Of a stretch of DNA of 64,000 nt, positions 20,935 through 31,574 are shown piece after piece; position 1 is the stretch's first letter; the number at the start of each line of letters is the position of its first letter. The notes under the pieces were generated by a model. It was not told the DNA's origin, made no database searches, and saw nothing but the letters and a program-made list of their open reading frames with translations. Position numbers and translations under genes: made by a program. The stretch covers positions 4,774,001 to 4,838,000 of the forward strand of contig JAWWNJ010000001.1 of NCBI GenBank assembly GCA_037176885.1. The letters are read 5' to 3'. The DNA is from Favolaschia claudopus (lineage: Eukaryota; Basidiomycota; Agaricomycetes; Agaricales; Mycenaceae).

Positions 20935-23238
20935 ACGTCTATTTGGGATAGCCCCGCCTGGCAAAGCCTTGGATCATATACATCGCAGCCCAACAATCTG
21001 GTGTTCACCATCTATGTCGATTGGTTTAATCCATTCATGAACAAAATCGCGGGGAAGTCAGCATCGTGCGGGGCCCTAATCGCAGTTTGTCTCAATCTCC
21101 CTCCCGAGATGTGGCACCTGCCGGAAGTTGCCTACTTTATCGGAATTACACCACCACCGAAAGAGCCCACCGTTACGACAATGAATGCTCTAGCTGATCC
21201 TGTCATTGATCAGTTTCAAGAAATGTGGGCCGGGAAGACGATTCGCACTTATAACCATCCGGACGGCGACTTTTATCGCGCAGCAATCATCGCAGCTATT
21301 GGCGATATCCTGGCTCTCAAAAAGCTTCTTGGTTGCGCTGGGCACACGTCCCGGAATTTCTGTTCCTTTTGCAAGGTTCAGTATGCCGACATCGACCGAA
21401 TAGATTACGAAAACTTTCAGCCACGACAGGGAGCGGAGATCCTCTACTGGGCCAATGAATGGCGCCTTGCGCCGACATTGACTGCCCGGAAGAAGATTTT
21501 CAATGAACATGCTTGTCGCTGGTCGTCGCTGAATAGATTGTCGTATTGGGACCCTGTGAAAAAGACGTTGCTGGGGCCAATGCACAATTGGCTAGAAGGG
21601 GTCGTTCAGCATCACGTCCGTCTCAAGTTGGGCATCGGAGCGAATGGTGTCAAGGGCGGAGGAGGCAAGAGCGCCTTTGACGACACTTCGTCTTGCGACT
21701 CTGACTCTGACGTCGAGATGATGGACGTGGATGATGATACCATTGAATCTGAGCTCCACGACCTCCACCGTGACAGTATCATCCAGGCCGATATGCCACG
21801 CACATCCCTCGTCCGCCGTGCATCATTTGTCGTTACTGCTGACGTTGACGACAGAGCAAGGGAGGTGGAAGAGACAGCGGAAGAAGACGACGACGACGAC
21901 GTTGAGGAGGACGCAGATAAAGACGATTCTGCGGTTTATGAGAAGGAGAAGCCGTCTCAGATTGTTTTTGACGACGATGCAATGGCGATAATCCATGCAG
22001 GTCTAGCGGCTGTCCAGATACCGGCGTGGATAGATCGTCCCCCTGTCAATTTGGGGGAGAAAGCGCACGGGAAGCTCAAGGCTGATAATTGGCTTGTTTT
22101 GATCACGGTCTTCTTCCCGTTGATTCTGCCAGAGTTGTGGTGGGGGAAACCGAGATATGAGCTCAAGCTACTTGACAATCTTCACGATCTTGTGGGGGCG
22201 ACGAACATTCTGTTTTCGGAAACAGTGACCGCAGAAGACGCTGACGATTACTCCAAAATTTATCGAGACTATCTTCTCTCTTCGCAAATCCTTTTCCCAG
22301 GCCTAACCACTCGTCCAAACCATCACTACGCCTTGCACAATGGTGACCAGATGAAGTGGTGGGGACCACTCATGAAGCTTTCTGAATTTTCATACGAAAG
22401 ACACAACGGAAGGCTACAGAAGATCAAGACAAATAACCACATGTGTAAGCGACTGTGTAACATGCAAAACAAACAGTTTGACTTACATTGCACAGGGGAG
22501 TTGGATTTGACGATGCTTCGGCAGATGTGCCGCCGCGGAAGACTGCTTGCCTCAATGCACGACAGTATTCAGACGGGCGACGCGGCATCTTCCACTGTCA
22601 AAGCCATGCGCATCCTGTACGACCCGGTCAGCACGAGTGATGGTAGCCCGGAACACCTCTCACCTATTCATGAATCTGCCCATAACTCATCAGGGTCAAT
22701 ACTTGAAGAAGCGACATACTCGATGCTCCTCGACTACTGGAATCAGACGTATTCACCACCATACGTCCATAGAGCACAGTTCGCATTCGAACTAATGGAT
22801 ATGGGCATCAATGTTTTTCCAACGCGAGCCGTGGAACATACCAATTTCTCTCATAAAACCCGACCCTTCTCCATCTTCGCGAAACACGCTGGCGGTAGCT
22901 CCATCTCGTTCCGTCACCCGGCAACTGGCAGAAAGGACTTCGGCTATATCCAAGAGATATGGACACAGGCTCTTCAAGGAGAGTGTCGGACGTACCTAAT
23001 CATCCAGCCCCATACCAGATTGAGTTCAAGTGACGAAGCGAAAACTCCGCTACGCACTCACCAACGCTTCAAATCTTTCGCCCGGTACACAAACCCACAG
23101 CATGCAAGGCCGCAGCTTGTAATTGAGCTTCGTCACATTATTGCTCATGTTCCGTTCCATCGGCGGCCTAAAGGGACATATGGGATAAAACACGCCATTA
23201 CCCTGTTCGTAGATTCTCTGGAGAAGGGTCGGGATTGA
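20935..23238 (+). pseudogene. Tnp2-type transposase, 3' part, split by retrotransposon
   Basis: This continues the exon ending at 2923. Reading starts in the restored codon after the ACGT duplication (IWDSPAWQS, then NNLVFTIYVDWFNPF) and stays open to 23238, about 767 residues. Family hallmarks I recognise are YVDWFNPF..K..GK, the CLNLPPE segment, GHTSRNFCSFCK (a CxxC pair), GPMHNWLEGVVQHH and, after an acidic spacer (about 21700-21950), DNWLVLITVFFPLILPELW. The spacer is Asp/Glu-rich and low complexity. The family encodes the transposase of CACTA-like DNA transposons. Apart from the retrotransposon I see no stop or frameshift, so the gene may have been intact until that insertion. Confidence 0.85.
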
Positions 23239-23261
23239 AGGAGGCATCTGTAAAGCTGATT

Positions 23262-23345
23262 AGATATACTACTACGAGCAACGCGAAGTCACTCGCACCC
23301 GACACGGAGTCGAGTGAGCACCAACGCGAAGTTGGTGAGATGAGG
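23262..23345. repeat. Hairpin-rich repeat, related to 26343-26473 and 28602-28735
   Basis: It contains CACCAACGCGAAGTTGGTG, a 7-bp stem with a short GCGAA loop, and further GCGAAG/CTCG elements. It lies in opposite orientation to the two copies further right, between the convergent Tnp2 gene and the next gene. Confidence 0.5.
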
Positions 23346-23522
23346 TTGTGGAGGTGGGGAGAGAGCGAGATCGTCATATAATAACATGTACAAATAATTT
23401 TCATTTGCCAAATTTCAGCTCAATCGATTTGAATTCACGTAGACTACAACAGTTCAGAGTATGTACAACAATATACAAGGTTTACTACGATACATGCTGG
23501 TTAGTGCTAGTAAGAAAAATAT

Positions 23523-26212
23523 TCAAGAACCAATTTCATGCTCCAAGCGCATAGGAAGAATCGCCGCTCGCCCAAACAATTCATAGAAACTCTGCGTGAA
23601 GTACGAAGCGACTCGACGCTCAAGTTGATGCATTTTCTGGCGGTCCCACTCCTTCTCCGAGCGCGTGAGTGCTTGCTCTATTTCTATGGGGCGTTGACAA
23701 GGGACAAGCCAATCACACATGAGGCGAGCCATGCCGAGAAGATAAGGCATGCGTTCTTCAAGTGCTAACGCTGCCAGCCCTCGCTGGCTCTCTCGAAAGT
23801 CCAATCCAACCAGTCCATCTCCTGCAAAGCACTTGCGGCACTCATCCGGGCGCTTTCGCTGGGAGGCGCGCGAATCCAAAGCCAGAAACTCATAGCGGAA
23901 GCTCATCTCCGCCAGCTCCCACAAAAGTTCTTTAGCGAAGTGCACATTCATGGCTGGTACGGCGTTGGGTGCCACCGGAAAATCCTTCAGTCCATTGATG
24001 CCGCAAGCTTGTAATGCCGGATGTAAAAGATCTTCAACGATTGAGCTGCGAGTTTCCGCACGACTGCCACGTTTGCCCTGCTTGACAAGTTTGCCTTGCA
24101 ATACGTCCCGCCACTCCTGAGTGGTAAGCGGCTGCGGGCGAACGCTGCGGTCGGTGAGGCGAAACATGAGAGCATCGCGTAACATGCAGTAGTGATGCAA
24201 CAAGAGGCGACGACGGGATTCATCGTCGGACGAAAGGATGAGCGCCGGCTCAGGCAGTACATAGTATTGGGGGCGGTCAGGGCCACACGCGGGTGGGGTA
24301 CTTTGATCAATGGCAGCCAGGGCCTCAGTCCACGGAGTGATTGATGTTGGCATTTCGAAACGCTCCAGGGGCTTGAATTTATCACGCCCGGGCTTTGCGG
24401 CGGGGTTGAGTGGTTTCGCAGCTTTCGTTGCCCGTTGTGCAGTACTATCTAATAGATCCTTTGTCAGTCAATAGTGAGGACGTAAAGATGAGAAACGTAC
24501 AAGGAGAATAGCCATGACCTTTGCCACCTGAAACATGCCCTCCGTGCGAAGATCCACCAACAAGATGCCCCACCATGTTTGAGCGTGCAGTAAGAGACCC
24601 GCTTGCGGTAGCAACGGAGGAGGTGCTCGCAGTCGACGAGCTGGCGACTGACGTGGTGTCAGTTGCGGCAATGGCAAACGGGTCGCGGTACCACGGCGTG
24701 CTGTGGGTGCAGCTGTGAAGAAGGGCAAGACGTTGTTCCAGTCTTTCTGTTGCAGGGACTGGGGCATAGCCAGGCGCCGGGAGCATCTCTAGAAAGTCAG
24801 CGGCCGCAAAAGGTTTGACTACCCTCCAAATCATCTCGTCGGCAAACGCTTTGAGCGGTCTGATGAACCAACAAGGGAGGCACGCCCGCCAGAACATCTG
24901 AGCAAGATGAGGGTCTTCGGTGAAGCACCCGATGCAATCATCAGGTACGGAAGGTTTGGCGTCGGCGTCCTCAACGCCCTCTATCCGCGGCTTATATTTT
25001 GACATATAGTTCAGCAACCCCGCAAGCTCAAGGTATTCGCGCTGCACGCAAACAACTCCAAGTCGCATGCGCGCGTACGTCGACGGGATGCGTAGCCGTT
25101 CCAAACTGAGACGCAGGGTTTGGGCGAGTTTGGGAAGAAGAGGAGGAGGAGTAGCGCCATTGAGGGAAACCAGGTACTTGTCGTAGTCGTCGAGAAGCGA
25201 GTGTGCGAGGGTGGAGATTTGCGAAAGTTTTTCGAAACGAAGTCGGCCCAAGCCGCGGGTGACAGTCAGTCCCGAAGCAGGACAGACGAAATCGTCGGGA
25301 CTCGGATTCCACCACATGACCCGCACATTCCGCGATGATTTTGGAGCCTTAGGAATGGCGGCTAGATGACAATAGGTTTCACTGTCACACCGCAGGACCG
25401 CGAATAATAAGCGGCTTACAGTATCGTTTTTATGGCACAAAAAAGGGTCCAAATCAGGCCCCTTTTTATCCGAACAAAAAAGCGGCCGGAAAGCTGCCTT
25501 ATTTAGGCAAATATCAGGGGCACCTTGTTTTGTGCCTGATTATCTGCAATAAAAACGATACTCTAAGGGCCTTATTATTTGCGGTCCAGCGCTGTAGCTG
25601 CCAGTTGCCGGTTTACCCTGCACCATCCTTGCCAATCCGGCAGATGGCCTGCCACTGCGCAGGACCGCAAATAATAAGGCCCTTAGAGTATCGTTTTTAT
25701 TGCAGATAATCAGGCACAAAACAAGGTGCCCCTGATATTTGCCTAAATAAGGCAGCTTTCCGGCCGCTTTTTTGTTCGGATAAAAAGGGGCCTGATTTGG
25801 ACCCTTTTTTGTGCCATAAAAACGATACTGTAAGCCGCTTATTATTCGCGGTCCTGCGGTGTGTGTACAGATGGGGCCACAGCACTGGGTCGTCGGGTCC
25901 GTAGCGCATATCTCGGCGTACCATGATCTGCTTAGGGTCAATAGGGGGTAACAGAGGAACATAACGCACATTCGTCGTTATGAAATATGAAGCGCCTCCA
26001 ATCACAAAATATGCGGCGGTCCTGCCGTCAAGCGCGCCGATTTGCTCAGTCGAGCTGGGGCGATTCTTGAACAGATCGACACCCTCTACCACGGAATCGG
26101 AATCTACAACCTCCCAAGCACCTGCTAAAGGTCAGAATAAGCGTATGATAGGTCAGCAAAACGTACCCGGATCCGTCAATCTCATTCTCAAAGGCTCCGT
26201 TGTAGCGTCCAT
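23523..26212 (-). pseudogene. Uncharacterised Agaricomycete-type protein gene, interrupted by a palindromic insertion
   Basis: I start at ATG 26212-26210 (MDATTEPLRM). Exons are 26212-26167, 26124-24501 (broken by 25386-25863) and 24448-23523. Introns are 42 bp (GTACGT...TAG) and 52 bp (GTACGT...TAG). Removing the insertion and one TGT gives continuous frame LYSETYCHLAAIP. The product has no transmembrane segment or signal peptide. It has conserved-looking aromatic blocks (AAYFVIGGASYF, RRDMRYGPDDPVLWPH, MWWNPSPDDF), a Ser/Thr-rich linker and a Lys-rich stretch (KPGRDKFKPLERFE), then a helical C-terminal half with CRKCF. I believe it belongs to a large uncharacterised family spread among basidiomycete transposons, but I cannot name a function. 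It lies tail-to-tail with the Tnp2 gene. Confidence 0.7.
25386..25863. mobile_element. Palindromic insertion: two identical 202-bp arms head to head (MITE-like)
   Basis: The left arm 25386-25587 and right arm 25662-25863 are perfect reverse complements, separated by a 74-bp centre. The outer ends read CACACCGCAGGACCGC. Each arm is itself an imperfect inverted repeat (GGACCGCGAATAATAAG outside, GGACCGCAAATAATAAGG inside). The flanks carry a 3-bp duplication TGT (25383-25385 and 25864-25866), as expected for CACTA-type (CMC) elements. No coding capacity is seen, so it would depend on a transposase in trans. It interrupts the coding sequence of the surrounding gene. Confidence 0.8.
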
Positions 26213-26342
26213 GTAATCAGAATCGTGTGTTGTGAGGCGTAAAACTTGTAGAGAGCACACTAGCGCAAAGCCAGCGTTGATACAAAAGCACTGGCACGAA
26301 GCCAATGAACACTGGCGCGAAGCCAATGAAGATGGGGGAGGG

Positions 26343-26473
26343 GAAGAGGCGTTACTGTCACGCGGTAACATCACGCTCTCTTGAATCTGCCAAGTCCGTC
26401 CTCCTCCCGCCTCACTTCGCGTGGGGCGCAGCGAGCTTCGCGCTCGTTGCGACCAACTTCGCGTTGGTGTTGT
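26343..26473 (+). repeat. Hairpin-rich repeat, copy left of the TOP2 fragment
   Basis: It has GCGTTACTGTCACGCGGTAAC, then a TTCGCG-rich part with two hairpins (GCGAGCTTCGCGCTCG and CCAACTTCGCGTTGG). It is a direct repeat of 28602-28735. Confidence 0.6.
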
Positions 26474-27120
26474 CTTGCAGCTTTCTCTCGACTTAAACAG
26501 CACCGACCCCGACGCCGCCCTGCCGCCAACTTGTAATCAACGTAAAGGTGCGCCGCTGCGACGACAAGGTGCGCCGGAAGCCGCTTGTTTTTGCTATTCG
26601 CGCTGACGAACCTCTCGGTGCGATCATCTCATACACATAGCATGCCCGCCCCCCGCCAAAGGTCGGCGCTGACAGCTTTCTTTTGGCGCAGCAGGCAGAC
26701 TTGCCCCCGCGTTTCCCCTTCCATCGGTTTGCCTACACCCGCGGCGTCCTCCGCGCTCCTTTCCCTGAACTCTACTTGTAACGCTCGCTCGCACTTCACC
26801 AACTCAATCTCACCCCACCGCGGCCTCTCCCCCGCACTTTACTCCGTTTCTCACCACCAACCAGTCGCTGTCGTCCCCCCAACTCTGTCAGCTCCAACAC
26901 GCGTCCAACCCCCGTCAACGTGCTCACCCCCTCTCCACACGCTTACCGCCCATCTCCGCCATCGCCTCCATCTGCAAACGCGTCGGCATCGAGTCCGCGA
27001 CTACGAATGTGTGTCGCACGCCGATGTCTTCTCTTGGTCCTCCCGCTAACGTCCTTTTTAGCGCCACACCGTCTCCCCTCCACCACTACCACCTCACTGA
27101 CTCGCATCAGCTCCACGCGA
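26474..27120. other. Spacer before the TOP2 fragment
   Basis: This is Pro/Ser/Thr- and His-rich pyrimidine sequence with an open plus frame (26585-27049) but no recognisable domain or splice structure. It is not similar to the topoisomerase part that would be expected upstream. Confidence 0.35.
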
Positions 27121-27123
27121 GTG

Positions 27124-28336
27124 GACTAGGATCACGATGGGTCGCATATCAAGGGGCTCACTCTCAACTTCTTGGACCACTTTTATCCTTCGCTCTCGAA
27201 GCTGGATGATTTCCTGGTCGAGTCTGTGACGCCCATTGTTCGGGTAACAAGGGGGGAACAACGCAAAGACTTCTTTACGATACCAGAGTATGAACAGTGG
27301 TCGGAGGATACACCTGGTTCCAACAAATGGGATGTGAAGTACTACAAGGTTTGCGTCTCTGTTGTATTGTTTGATGGATACTGTTTCTGACGAGGAAGCT
27401 TGTAGGGTTCGGGAACGAGCAAGGACTCTGACGCTCGGGAGTACTTCAGCCATATGGAGAAGCATATGATTCCCTTCGCTTCTACTCAGGAAGGCGACCG
27501 GGACCTGATCGAGCTTGCGTTTGTGGGGAGCTGTCTACCACCCGTCCGACGACCCCCTGCTTACCCGGCGAAAGGATGATGGATGGTATGATTGTTGAGC
27601 CGGAGCGGTGCATGCATGTCCTTCCTCTCGTTCTGTTAGGCTCAGCACTGACGCCGTTCATAGGATGGAGCACCAACATCCCGTGCTTCAATCCCGTCGA
27701 AATCGTCGACAACCTCCCATGGTTGATGTGGGACGAGGAGATGGTCCTGAGGCATCCCTCGTGGCGTGACTTTACAGGCGAGATCTGGCCTAGGACGAAG
27801 AACAAGTACGATGACGACAACATGGACATCGATGATGCTCCCTCACCACCGTCGAAAAAAAAAGGCGCCAGCTAAGAAGGTGCAGGATGACTCTGACAGC
27901 GAGATAGAGGTTGTCAAACCGCCGTCAAAGAAGGCGAAGGGGAAAGCGATCGATTCTGACGACGAGGACTTCGATGAGGCTCCGAAGGCCAAGGGGAAAG
28001 CTAAGGCTGCTCCGAAGCGCAAGAGGTTCGTCGTGATGCTCATTTCGTCTTGCTTACCTTGCTAAAACTACTTGCAGCTTGGATAGTGCTCTGGACAGTG
28101 ACGACGAGCCTCCAAAGAAGAAGAAATCGTCGCGGGCGCAAGCTGTTGCGACCGACTTCTTCGCGAAGGCTCGACCGTCTGGTTCTGGTAGCAGCGAGCC
28201 TGAGCAGCGGAAGACTTTGAAGAGCATGAAGCCTGTGTCGCCGCCGGAACCGCGGAAGGCGCCGCTGAATAAGTTGGTGGACACTCCTGACGAGGAGGAC
28301 ATGTATGATTTCGCTCCGGCTGCACCAGCACGATAG
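27124..28336 (+). pseudogene. TOP2: DNA topoisomerase II fragment, decayed
   Basis: Recognisable pieces appear in the right order. The TOPRIM end has DHDGSHIKGLTLNF, but the glutamine of the D-Q-D motif is now TAG (27127-27129). EYEQWSEDTPG..WDVKYYK follows, then an intron 27348-27405 (GTTTGC...TAG), then GTSKDSDAREYF. Later pieces are YHPSDDPLL, MIVEPERCMHVLPLVL, GWSTNIPCFNPVEIVDNL and an acidic, lysine-rich C-terminal region with another small intron near 28027-28077. The whole breakage-reunion core with the catalytic tyrosine is missing, and the pieces are in different frames. It cannot make an active enzyme. Kept introns point to DNA-level copying, not reverse transcription. It lies between two copies of a hairpin-rich repeat. 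Confidence 0.8.
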
Positions 28337-28601
28337 GTACCGTCGTGTTCTGCTCGGACTGCGCAGAAGAAACATGTTATGTTTTTCATGACGATGCTAC
28401 CGGAGAGCCGACCAGTCGATGTTTGTGGACGATGATCACAAGAGAAATCGCGCTTTTGTGTCTGCATTTTACACATATGACCGCTGTATTGTTAACGTTC
28501 TCATTCACATAGCTACTCTGTATGTATGTAATTAACCAAATTGAAGACTCAGTGGATCTCACACAAAATCGGCAAAAAAATCTGAAATTTTTTGGCGCGG
28601 G

Positions 28602-28735
28602 AAAGACGCGTTACTGTTACGCCGTAACATCACGCTCCGCCCGAATGTCTTCCTCCACGTCCGCCTCACTTCGCGTGGGGCACAGCGAGCTTCGCGCTCG
28701 TTGTGTTCGCCAACTTCGCGTTGGTGCCCTCCTGC
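28602..28735 (+). repeat. Hairpin-rich repeat, copy right of the TOP2 fragment
   Basis: GCGTTACTGTTACGCCGTAAC is followed by CCTCACTTCGCGTGGGG and the same two hairpins as in 26343-26473. The orientation is the same. Confidence 0.6.
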
Positions 28736-28955
28736 GCCGTGTCTCGTAACACCCGTATCTCTCGCGATGAACGCGTCATCGTACGCGTTACCAAGCCTTT
28801 TCAGCATGCACAAAGAACAAAGACTTGAATGTTTTACGGTATGTCTTTGTCTTGACCTAGTATAAAGACTTTACTTCTAACATCGAATCTGCAGTTCTCT
28901 CTTGCCTTCTACCATCTATCTACTCTCAACAACCCAAGCTTCTTCTGCTATCGCG

Positions 28956-31574
28956 ATGGATTCCAACAATCCCCAGCCCCAGCTCTACTACGACCCCTCT
29001 GCGCCTGCAGAAGGTCCGCATTACCCTCTTGATCCATCTCTCGACCCCAGCGCCACTTCGGGTGGTTACAACGACAACGCGGTCACTTCGGGTGGCCCAT
29101 CCGACAATTCAGCCACTGCGGGTGGTTGGTTCGATCCTTCCGCTCCCCAGTCCGAATACACCGACCCCGCTGCTGTGCCCAGTGGTTACGTCGACCCCGC
29201 TGCCGCGCTCAACGGCTACGCCGATCCCACTGTCGCGCCCAATGGCCACGCTGACCCCAGTGCCCAACCTCCTAGCGCTGATGCTCTATTGGCTGCTAAT
29301 CCACAGCTCATGGCCATGTTCCAAAATATGCGTCTTGAGTACGACAACATGCTCAACGCGGGCATGGAACAATTCAAATCCTCCGCCGCGGACCATTTCC
29401 ATGCTATAGAAAGGCAGAGGGACATGGCCCGCGAGGAGAACGCAGCCATGCGTGCGGAAGGTGAAAGACTCACTGCGCTATTGGCGGCCAGAGAGGCTGA
29501 GCTTCAGAAGCTTCAGTTGTGCGTTTCGAAGTTGTCTTTCTTTGTTCTGTACTGAATCCTTTGCATTTCCAGTGATGAACGTACTCAAGATCCACGTACT
29601 CAAGATCCACGCCGTCATAAAGCACCCAGCCCTTCTGCAACGCCACGAACCAAAGCGTCCAGTACCAAGACAGCCGGCAGCTCATCACCCAATCCACCCT
29701 CTTCGTCATCGCCAAAGCCTTCCTCATCTGCTCGGGCGTCCCGCGGCTCTCCCAAGGCACACGCATCCACCGCCCCTCCTCGTTCGTCTCCTGATGCGTC
29801 TGCCTCGCCCTCTGACCTTCCTTCTGGTTCCACCGGCTCATCCAAAGCCAAGGCCGGAGCTTCTCAAGGCGCCACCAAGGGTAACAACAATCAAGACAGT
29901 GCGAAGAAGAAAGGGAAGCAGCAGACTGAAGACGACGACGACACGACTAAGAAGGGGAAGGGGAAGGGCAGTCCTAGAAAACTCGGCCAGCACCAGATGC
30001 TCAAGGGCGACATTGACCGTGCTGCCGACGGGGTCAAAGTAATGTGAATCTCCCTTTCCTTTTAACTGCGACTGATTGGTTTCAGGCGGCTTTTCAAACA
30101 CATATTCGTTTCATTGGCAACTGTCTCGTCTCCGGGAAGGCTCCGCCATCGGCCTCGCCAGCCCTTGTCAAACGCTTCGAGCTGCGCCTCCAGGGCTCGA
30201 CCACCACCGAGCTGGTGAGGTCAGGAGTGTACAAGATGCCGGTGATAAGTCCCAGCGCCGTCAAGGTTAGCCCTGACCAGCAACCTGTTACGATGATACT
30301 TACGATCTTTGTCCTTTAGCTTGGTGTCGACGTCCGGGAGGCCATTCGTGGCAACAGTAAGATCTTGAAGGCATACGCCAAAATGGAGGAGGCAGATCTT
30401 CTTTCCGTTAAAGCATACATAGCCGGCCTCGGAATCAATGTGTGGGCCATAGATTACACTCAAAGCCCCAACTCCGTGTACAACTCTGCTATGCGGAAGT
30501 GCGCCATTCATACCTTCCGCTTCTTATGTGCCAGTAAAGCCTACGACTTCTTCACCATGGACACCAGCTTCATCAACGACGTTTTGTTGCTCACCAGGCT
30601 GTACGACCACTTTGTGCACCACCATCTCAACATGCAATGGCAGGCGGAAGTCCGTAATCCGGGTGCCAGCGAAGCAAACATTGAGAGAAACAGACTCATT
30701 CAGACTCGAAGCCGTGTACGTGTTCATCCTTCTTTCGGTCACAGATATGCTAAACTTAATTCAGCTCTACGCTTCTCGTTCGAAAAAAATGGACGAGTTC
30801 AAGATTCATTCTCGTATCAAGGCAATGTTTGCCATCAAGGCCACATCTGACGACGAGGGGGATGCGAAGAATGCCCGAGCTCGTGTGCAGCCGGAGCGAT
30901 CTGCTGCTGCAAACGGACTTGTTGATGCTTTGGAGGACCTTATTTGTAAGGACCTTGTTGATGATGGCAAGAGAGATATTGCCAGACGGCGTCGTAACCG
31001 TCGTAGTGTTCCTCTTGAAGGACGTAATGACTCACAGTTCGAGGAGGTACGATATCAGATGTCTCGGTTGTTTGCGTCTCGCTCACGTTATTCGGCTTAG
31101 ATTCCCAAAGAGATGCCAATACAATATTACGATCCTTCTTGGTTCAACAGCAAACCTGTTCAGACTCGGGCCAAACTCAACCCCAAACTCGTTGTTTCTT
31201 TCGTCCCCGGGACCACCAACTACTTCTCTTCTGTTGGCAACAACGGTCTTTCTGGCCCCCAATTGACAGCCAAATATGGCAGAATGGTGTTTGCCGACTA
31301 TGATCTCAACTTTGATGAGGCTGAAGGCAACGCTGATGTTGAAGATGCTGATGGAAATGCCGAGGATGAAGAAGGTGAAGGAGACAGCATCGGCTCGCAG
31401 GATAGCGAAGAGGAGGCGGAAATGGATGACGCCGCAAGCATCGGCTCATTCCTTGATGATGATGATGCGGAAGGTTCAACGGATGAAGAGGATGATGACC
31501 AGGAATATGAGCAGCGCGACGATGATGAGGACATGGAGGAGATCTTTGGCAACGACTCGGACAAGAATACATAA
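28956..31574 (+). CDS. Six-exon gene of an unknown, transposon-linked Agaricomycete family
   Basis: Exons are 28956-29518, 29573-30038, 30086-30265, 30320-30715, 30765-31046 and 31101-31574; all introns are 47-54 bp, GT...AG. ATG 28956 follows a pyrimidine-rich leader. The first exon has imperfect repeats of about 12 residues (GYVDPAAALN, GYADPTVAPN, GHADPSAQPP) and a coiled coil. The second is Ser/Pro-rich, then Lys/Asp-rich (KKKGKQQTEDDDD). Exons 3-5 form the conserved-looking core (HIRFIGNCLVSG, AYIAGLGINVWAIDY, TSFINDVLLLTRLYDHFVHH, RRRRNRRS). The last exon has MPIQYYDPSWFN and a long acidic tail. I have a memory of many such proteins in mushroom genomes with no assigned function. No catalytic motif is evident. 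No lesion is visible. Confidence 0.75.
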
